Positions 57,890 to 63,048 of a DNA stretch of 63,048 nt are shown piece after piece. The position numbers and the translations under genes are program-made. Position 1 is the first letter of the stretch. Every line of letters begins with the position of its first letter. The notes beneath the pieces were generated by a model. The model made no database searches, was not told the DNA's origin, and saw only the letters and a program-made list of their open reading frames with translations. This stretch comes from Nanobdellota archaeon (GTDB lineage Archaea; Nanobdellota; Nanobdellia; Pacearchaeales; GW2011-AR1): assembly GCA_018817405.1 (NCBI GenBank), contig JAHITZ010000042.1, forward strand, positions 1-63,048, read 5' to 3'.

Positions 57890-58780
57890 TTATTGGGTTT
57901 TGTATTTCTCTCCTTTTATTCCTGCTTTGAATTTACCAACCCAGCTAATCCAGCCTAAACGTGATTCATAGCTTCGATTAATTTTGAAATTTCCTGAGAG
58001 TATTGTTCTTCTCATAGTTCTGAATAGATTGTCTTCAGAACTAAAATCTAAATCATCTTTTTCAAATTCATTTGATGCAATTCCTGCACTTTGAATTCTG
58101 TGGGCATCTGAATTTGCTACAATTGGTTTATCATGTTGTTTAGCAAATCTCTCTGCTTTAGCATTAAATGCTCTTGTATATGGTCCTATTACTGGAAATT
58201 TTGAAAAGGCTCTTGACCACCTTAATTGTGCATTGTGTGCTTCTACAAAATCACATTTTTCTACTAACTGCTCTGCTCTTCCTAAACCAGCTCCGAAATG
58301 CTCTTCTACATCTGGATGTTCTAGCCCGTGTGTTAAGCCATTGTCATTACAGTACTGAAGAGTATCTTGAAAAACTCTTAAATTGGGAACAGAATTTGAG
58401 CCTACAACTAAATGGTCAAATATCTTACCAGATTCTTGAACAATTACTGTTTGGCCGTTTACTAAATACACTCTTTTCCCATGTCTCATCACAACTATTG
58501 AATCTTCTCCAAATGTGTCAGCATCGTATCCTCTTGGCAAACTTGCTAAATGATTTTCTGTTAAAAACCCTAACCTGTCATGAACTGTTCCTCTTAAAAT
58601 AACCCCTGTTTCGTCTACTTGGTCAGATTGACTTGTTACAGCACAAATTCCAATGTCTCTTTTGAAACATTGGTCTGCAATAAGTTGTAAAAGGTTTTTT
58701 TCTGCATAACCTTGAACTCTTAACCAATATGGCTCAAACCCAATTGGTCCGTGCATGTGCAGGTCTGCTTTTATTGTCAT
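57890..58780 (-). CDS. PHP-domain metal-dependent phosphoesterase-like protein
   Basis: The 296-residue product starts with the PHP metal motif KADLHMHG. Further metal ligands are likely in THGLEHPDVEEHFGAG, FVEAHNAQ and ANSDAHR. A basic C-terminus (KFKAGIKGEKYK) follows. PHP enzymes hydrolyse phosphate esters; the substrate is unknown. Head of a small group with the YdjM-like gene. Confidence 0.85.
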   Translation of the reverse strand: MTIKADLHMHGPIGFEPYWLRVQGYAEKNLLQLIADQCFKRDIGICAVTSQSDQVDETGVILRGTVHDRLGFLTENHLASLPRGYDADTFGEDSIVVMRHGKRVYLVNGQTVIVQESGKIFDHLVVGSNSVPNLRVFQDTLQYCNDNGLTHGLEHPDVEEHFGAGLGRAEQLVEKCDFVEAHNAQLRWSRAFSKFPVIGPYTRAFNAKAERFAKQHDKPIVANSDAHRIQSAGIASNEFEKDDLDFSSEDNLFRTMRRTILSGNFKINRSYESRLGWISWVGKFKAGIKGEKYKTQ

Positions 58781-58804
58781 GATAATTTGATTTTATCGGA
58801 TTTC

Positions 58805-59572
58805 TTAAATCTTTCTACGCAATATCCTTCCAGGTAAATTAAATACATCTCTTCCTAGTTTCCACATAATTTTTCTTCTGTGGTTTTGTCTAATTAATTT
58901 TGTAGGAATTTCGGAAGAGGGTTTGACATCTGATAGGGAGGTTGCTTCGGCAAGTCTGGATTTAAAACCCATGACGTAGCTGTCAATTTTGTCGTAATGA
59001 ACATAATGCGATGCTGCAGACACTATTCTGCCTTTTTCTAGACTGGATTCTGGAACAACTATTAATGACCCGAGCCCATAAGGTGGGAATGGGATAAATG
59101 CCCTGTCTCCGAAGTATCTGTACCCTAATTCAGAAGCAGCTTCTAAAGTGGATTGGTTGTACAAAGAGTTGGAAGGAGCAAAGAACACTGGAGAAATTCC
59201 GACAAGCCCTTCAATGATTACTCTACCTCTTTCCATTAACTCCTTTTGTTCTGCTTTTGTTGGAGGTTTATTCCAGGGATAAAGACAGGCATGTTCGTGC
59301 CAGCGGTCTGTGTACCGATGTCTGTGCTTGCAAGGTCCTCCAAGGGCGCCCTGTTGACCAATGAATGAACCTTCTCTGTCTCCGATTTATCTTACTAATT
59401 CCAGAAGTTCTGGCTGATATCCTTCTTGCCGGAGCTTTCCGTCGTAGACTGCGGAGAGAGTCAAGACTACTGGGGCGTTTGTTTCTAAAATTTGCCTTAG
59501 ATGGAATTCTACATCTTCGTCTCTGAACGATTCTGGTTTTGTGTGTTGGATGCGAATGTTAATTACTGGCAT
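58805..59572 (-). pseudogene. Polysaccharide deacetylase-like gene interrupted by an in-frame TAA
   Basis: ATG 59572 opens 61 residues ending at TAA 59387-59389. The same frame continues without another stop to 58805. Read through, it is ~255 residues with the order of a DUF2334/polysaccharide-deacetylase-like protein: VVLTLSAVYDGKLRQEGYQP, then GDREGSFIGQQGALGGPCKH, HRYTDRWHEHACLYPW, and SPVFFAPSNSLYNQSTLEAA. A later ATG (59236) could give only the last 143 residues. Nonsense mutation or sequence error is likely. Confidence 0.62.
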
Positions 59573-59602
59573 GAAAATCTGGAGAAATACTTGTTTTTAA
59601 AA

Positions 59603-60469
59603 CTATCTAAAATTTTTTAGCGCCTCGAAAATAACTGGAGAAACGTCAATCCTCGCGTATTTGTTTGGAATTGTGTTTGTTGTTAGAAGACTTGCGTATT
59701 TTTTTATCCTCTTAGCAGCATTCTCAACAAGAACCCCGTGAACACCGATACAAGTTACTTTTTTTGCTCCGTGAGCTATTGCAATCTCGGCTGTTTCTTC
59801 CACAGTGTGGCCTGTTCCAATTATATCATCCACAATTATCACGTTTTTCCCAAGATTTTTTTCTTGTATATCAACCTTGCGCCAAGTATGTCTTTTCTTT
59901 TTCAAGATAATTGCTTTTTTTCCCAAGGGATATGCAACAGTTTGAGCCCATTGCTTGCTTTCTTTATCAGGTCCCACAATAGTAAATGGTTCTTTGAAGT
60001 TCTTTTTTATGTATTCTACTATTAAACCAGTTGCTGTTAGTTTCTGGAAATCTTTGTCTATCTGTTTTATGTTTTTGATTCTTTGCAGATGAGGGTCAAT
60101 TGTGTAAACTCTGTCAAAGATTTTTAAAAGAGGAGCGGTGTGTTTTATTGAAAAGCTATCGTAGTTTTCAAAGTGCGTATCCTGCCTTAAGTAAGGAAAG
60201 TATGGCGCAACAAGAATTATCTTTTTTGCTTTGTAGTCTTTAGCTATGCCTGCGGCAAGAATTGTTTCAATTAATCTGTTGTTCTGGTCGCGTGCAAAGG
60301 AATTAAATATTACAACTGTTTGGTTTTTTGGGTTTTTTGAGAATTTGACATATGACTCCCCGTCTGGAAAATCTTTTGTAATTACTTCTGAATATTGAGC
60401 TTTTAGTTTTTTTGCTACTTTTTTTGCTAAAGTTCTAGTTGTTGGGAATGTTGCAATTAAAATACTCAT
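59603..60469 (-). CDS. prs: Ribose-phosphate pyrophosphokinase (PRPP synthetase)
   Basis: The 288-residue product makes PRPP from ribose 5-phosphate and ATP. Motifs: KDFPDGESYVKF early, RDQNNRLIETILAAGIAKDY, the ATP/ribose region YFPYLRQDTHFENYDSFSIK, and the PRPP loop VIIVDDIIGTGHTVEETAEI. The length fits the archaeal class (~285-290). Coupled by a 4-base overlap to rpe upstream. Confidence 0.93.
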   Translation of the reverse strand: MSILIATFPTTRTLAKKVAKKLKAQYSEVITKDFPDGESYVKFSKNPKNQTVVIFNSFARDQNNRLIETILAAGIAKDYKAKKIILVAPYFPYLRQDTHFENYDSFSIKHTAPLLKIFDRVYTIDPHLQRIKNIKQIDKDFQKLTATGLIVEYIKKNFKEPFTIVGPDKESKQWAQTVAYPLGKKAIILKKKRHTWRKVDIQEKNLGKNVIIVDDIIGTGHTVEETAEIAIAHGAKKVTCIGVHGVLVENAAKRIKKYASLLTTNTIPNKYARIDVSPVIFEALKNFR

Positions 60470-61101
60470 TTTTTTACAAGGGCATTTAGTCTTTTATAAG
60501 TTTCTTTTGGGTTTTTAGAGTCAGCTATGTAAGAGCCAGAGTTTATGTAGTTTACCTTGAGTTTTGCAAGGCGCTTAATTACTTCTGGGGTTGCTCCTCC
60601 ATCAACTTGGATTTTTATAGTTTTGTTTTTTTTACGGAGAAATCTGATTTTTTCGTAAATCTGGTGAATGAAATCTTGGCGTTCTTTTCCTGGCTGAACT
60701 CCGAGAAAGAGAATGCCATCAAGTTGTTTGAGATAAGGAATGACATTATTTACTGCAACATTTGGATTAATTGCTAAAAAAACTTTCATGTGAAGAGATT
60801 TTATTTTTTTAATTAATGAATTAATATTTTGGGTTGAGTTATGGTGGAAGATTATCTTTTTGAAGCCTTTTTTCTTTAATTTTTTTATTTGTAGTTGAGG
60901 ATTTGATATCATTAGATGGGCTTCGAAGTTGTTTGAGTATTTTTTTAAATCAGGAATTTGAGAGGGTTGGAGAGATTTTGCCTTGACAAATTTTCCGTCC
61001 ATAAAATCAATTTGGAGGTTTTTTGAGACTGGCAAGAGTTTTTTAAATCGCTCTGTGAATTCTTTTTTGTTGTGGGCGAAGATTGTTGGGATTATTTTCA
61101 T
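60466..61101 (-). CDS. rpe: Ribulose-phosphate 3-epimerase
   Basis: The 211-residue TIM-barrel enzyme interconverts ribulose 5-phosphate and xylulose 5-phosphate. Metal and catalytic motifs: LQIDFMDGKFVKAKSLQPSQ, HLMISNPQ, HHNST, and KIQVDGGATPEVIKRLAKLK. Overlaps both neighbours by 4 bases in rpiB-rpe-prs. More divergent and Lys-rich than bacterial Rpe. Confidence 0.88.
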   Translation of the reverse strand: MKIIPTIFAHNKKEFTERFKKLLPVSKNLQIDFMDGKFVKAKSLQPSQIPDLKKYSNNFEAHLMISNPQLQIKKLKKKGFKKIIFHHNSTQNINSLIKKIKSLHMKVFLAINPNVAVNNVIPYLKQLDGILFLGVQPGKERQDFIHQIYEKIRFLRKKNKTIKIQVDGGATPEVIKRLAKLKVNYINSGSYIADSKNPKETYKRLNALVKK

Positions 61102-61550
61102 TTTTCATAATCCCATATCTTTTTGATTCTGTGATTGTGACGGTCTTCTTCAGAAAACCTTGTGTTGAGCCAGGTGGAAAGAATTTTTTTTGTTCTGCGG
61201 AAAGGAAAATTTTTAGCTCTCAAACATAAGACATTTGAATCATTATGTGACTTTGAGAATTTTGCAGAGTATTTGTCGTAAGCTGCGACTGCTCTGATGC
61301 CCTTAACTTTGTTTGCGGCGATTACCATTCCTATACCAGAGCCGCAGACTAAAATCCCTTTGTAGTTTTTGTTTCGTGCTACTCTGCTCGCAACTTTGAA
61401 TGCATAGTCTGGATAGTCATCATTTGCAATATACTCCTTTGGACCTAAATCATGGTAAGAAATTTTCTTTCTGTCTAAGAATTTTTTTATGTTTTGTTTA
61501 ACTTTAAACCCTGCGTGGTCTGATGCTAAGAAAATAGTCTCTTTTTTCAT
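61098..61550 (-). CDS. rpiB: Ribose-5-phosphate isomerase B
   Basis: The 150-residue product interconverts ribulose 5-phosphate and ribose 5-phosphate. Start IFLASDHAGFKVKQNIKKFL, catalytic GILVCGSGIGMVIAANKVKG with the active Cys, and SKSHNDSNVLCLRAKNF are classic RpiB. Archaea more often have RpiA, so the bacterial-type enzyme is notable but occurs in DPANN. First gene of the operon leading to PRPP. Confidence 0.93.
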   Translation of the reverse strand: MKKETIFLASDHAGFKVKQNIKKFLDRKKISYHDLGPKEYIANDDYPDYAFKVASRVARNKNYKGILVCGSGIGMVIAANKVKGIRAVAAYDKYSAKFSKSHNDSNVLCLRAKNFPFRRTKKILSTWLNTRFSEEDRHNHRIKKIWDYEK

Positions 61551-61627
61551 GAATGGATAAAGAAGAAGGGATTTTTAATAGTTTTGCAAACCAAATATTT
61601 TAAAAACCCTCATTCTAATCTATCACA

Positions 61628-62386
61628 ATGCCAAAAACAAAAAAAGAAGAAAAAGAAACAAAGAAAACCACTAAAGAAAAAACTCCGAAAAAAACAAAGT
61701 TAGAGGGGCTAAAAGAAAAAGCAGAAAAATTAGCCAAGGCAATAGAAACAAAAGAAATAGACATTAAAAAACAAGTTAAAGAAAAAGAAGGTCTTGTTCC
61801 AATTGAAGATTATCTCAAAAGTTCTATTCACCTGGGAACAAGAGCAATAACTCCGGACATGCGCCCGTATGTCTATAAAAGAAGGGCAGACAGTCTTGCT
61901 GTCTTTAACACAGCGCTTTTAGACGAAAAAATAAAACAAGGTGCAGAATACCTTGCAGAATATCCCCCAAGTGAAATCATTGTTGTTTGCAAGAGAGAAG
62001 CAGGAGCAAAAGCTGTTGAATTATTTTCTGAAACAACAGGCATAAAGGCATTTATCAAAAAATATCCGGCAGGAATTATAACAAACCCGAACCTATCTGA
62101 CTTCTTAGAAACAGAACTTCTGGTTATCTGCGACCCTTGGATAGACAAAGCAGCATTAGCAGACGCAAAACGAATAAAAATTCCAGTCATGGCGATTTGC
62201 GACACAAACAACTACACAATGAATGTTGATAAAGTAATACCTGGAAACAATAAATCAGCTAAATCACTGGGGATGATATTTTATCTTCTTACAAAACTCT
62301 ATGTTGAAAAAAGAAAGCTCGATGTAAAAGTCCCTCCAATCAGCCAATGGATAGATAACTGGGATAATTTGGTTCCGCCTAAGTAA
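61628..62386 (+). CDS. rps2: Small ribosomal subunit protein S2 (uS2)
   Basis: 252 residues. The N-terminal ~55 residues are a Lys/Glu/Thr-rich extension (KKEEKETKKTTKEKTPKKTK); the S2 core then begins IPIEDYLKSSIHLGTR-like at ~58. Core motifs: KRRADSLAVFNTALLDEKI, FIKKYPAGIITNP, and PVMAICDTNN. A TATA-like ATATTTTAAAAACC lies about 28 bases upstream. Divergent from rpiB. Confidence 0.95.
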   Translation: MPKTKKEEKETKKTTKEKTPKKTKLEGLKEKAEKLAKAIETKEIDIKKQVKEKEGLVPIEDYLKSSIHLGTRAITPDMRPYVYKRRADSLAVFNTALLDEKIKQGAEYLAEYPPSEIIVVCKREAGAKAVELFSETTGIKAFIKKYPAGIITNPNLSDFLETELLVICDPWIDKAALADAKRIKIPVMAICDTNNYTMNVDKVIPGNNKSAKSLGMIFYLLTKLYVEKRKLDVKVPPISQWIDNWDNLVPPK

Positions 62387-62427
62387 ATCACAATAATCTT
62401 TAAAATCAGAAGCATAATTCTTGGTGA

Positions 62428-62817
62428 ATGAGTCGGTTTAATAAATTCTGGAAAAAATTCGAGATAATTTGGAGAAGACACTGGTACGAATTTTATATCC
62501 CTCTTTTAGTTACAATAGGTTTATCGATAGCGAGTTTATCAATCAGCTACTTTTTATTCTTTATGTTAATAATCTTCTTTTCAGAGATCATTGTTTCAAG
62601 CTTTATTAATAAAGAGGCCTACACAATCATCTTGTTGAGATTGGCTAAAGCAGATTTAATATTTTTATTTGTAATATATGCAAATTTAATATTTGGTTTT
62701 TCAATCGGCCCAATATCAAAATCTTTAATTCTATTACTTATTGCAATTATTGCCTCATTATTTTGGAGCATTGTGCATTATTCTTTCAAACCGAAACTTA
62801 AGGATGCCTCTTTTTAA
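62428..62817 (+). CDS. Small membrane protein, unknown
   Basis: The 129-residue product has a basic aromatic start (SRFNKFWKKFEIIWRRHWYE) followed by four hydrophobic segments to ~115. No polar motifs suggest a function. Follows uS2 by 41 bases on the same strand. Confidence 0.65.
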   Translation: MSRFNKFWKKFEIIWRRHWYEFYIPLLVTIGLSIASLSISYFLFFMLIIFFSEIIVSSFINKEAYTIILLRLAKADLIFLFVIYANLIFGFSIGPISKSLILLLIAIIASLFWSIVHYSFKPKLKDASF

Positions 62818-62879
62818 CAGGGATAGCACAGTACAACATGGATGTTCAGATTAGTAAAGTATAAGAAGGAAATTTAATT

Positions 62880-63048
62880 ATGAAAAGTATGGATCTGAAG
62901 GAGAAAGGAAGAAGGACACATCAAATTTGCCTATGGCTATGAAGTAGATGACAAAGAAGTAAGTTTAAACGATTTGGCTATGCTTAATTCCTTCCTTGAC
63001 AAGCTCAAGAAACAAGCAGAGAACGATTTTGAAGAGAGATTAGACAAA
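62880..63048 (+). pseudogene. Start of a gene cut by the window end, with an apparent +1 frame change
   Basis: ATG 62880 follows AGAAGGA and reads MKSMDLKEKGRR, but the frame ends shortly after at TGA. The +1 frame is open from about 62900 to the end of the window and reads GHIKFAYGYEVDDKEVSLND, then an acidic helix. One base fewer in AAAGGAAGAAGG would join them. It runs off the edge, so its identity is unknown. Confidence 0.4.

Overview
The window looks like the chromosome of a DPANN archaeon, most likely of the Pacearchaeota/Woesearchaeota (Nanoarchaeota-like) group. The ribosomal stalk operon (Spt5-L11, L1-P0-L12), Rpo12, prefoldin alpha and beta, RNase P Pop5, uS2, SepF and an AMP phosphorylase are all archaeal types. 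Many genes have an AT-rich TATA box about 25 bases before the start codon, which implies leaderless mRNAs. Secreted proteins carry archaeal features: KKAQ/RKAQ class III pilin signals, a Methanococcus-like S-layer protein and an archaeosortase. One tRNA, tRNA-Ser(UGA), was found.

Layout. 1-5 kb: spt5, L11, L1, P0 and L12, with a small unknown gene between P0 and L12. 5.3-5.9 kb: tRNA-Ser followed by a duplicated tRNA 3' end and relics that resemble IS200/IS605 right ends. 6-10 kb: AMP phosphorylase, Rpo12, prefoldin beta and SepF, with two copies of a dispersed repeat and a G-rich structured RNA candidate. 10.27-15.21 kb: a complete mobile element with 24-bp terminal inverted repeats and a 9-bp target duplication. 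It carries a zinc-ribbon DDE transposase, a DNA methyltransferase, an MvaI/BcnI-like endonuclease, a DUF2080 protein, a ribbon-helix-helix gene behind a 22-bp-periodic operator, and an unknown 313-residue protein. 16-31 kb: cell surface (secreted Ig-like proteins, archaeosortase, DedA, S-layer protein with a coupled leader ORF, pilin-like operon, HtrA-like protease). 31-38 kb: RNase J, a large structured element, a third repeat copy, methyltransferases, a HTH regulator, a tandem pair of small paralogues and prefoldin alpha. 39-43.6 kb: a tightly coupled metal (copper) operon. 43.8-51.7 kb: transketolase and sugar/glycan genes. 51.8-57.1 kb: a MacB-like ABC exporter with two paralogous permeases and a secreted partner. 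57-63 kb: a YdjM-like membrane protein, a PHP protein, the rpiB-rpe-prs operon, uS2 and a gene cut by the window end.

How the genes work together. Transketolase, RpiB, Rpe and PRPP synthetase form a non-oxidative pentose route to PRPP. AMP phosphorylase points to the archaeal AMP/ribose-1,5-bisphosphate pathway, whose other enzymes are not in the window. The mobile element is the clearest unusual system: a self-contained transposon with a restriction-modification system as cargo, its methyltransferase probably co-transcribed with the transposase.

Several small peripheral genes are broken. Three have a single in-frame stop (one each of TAG, TGA and TAA). Four need a frame change, all in the same +1 direction. 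Normal genes here end in all three stop codons, so decay or sequence error is likelier than recoding. All functional calls come from reading the sequence; no database search was run.
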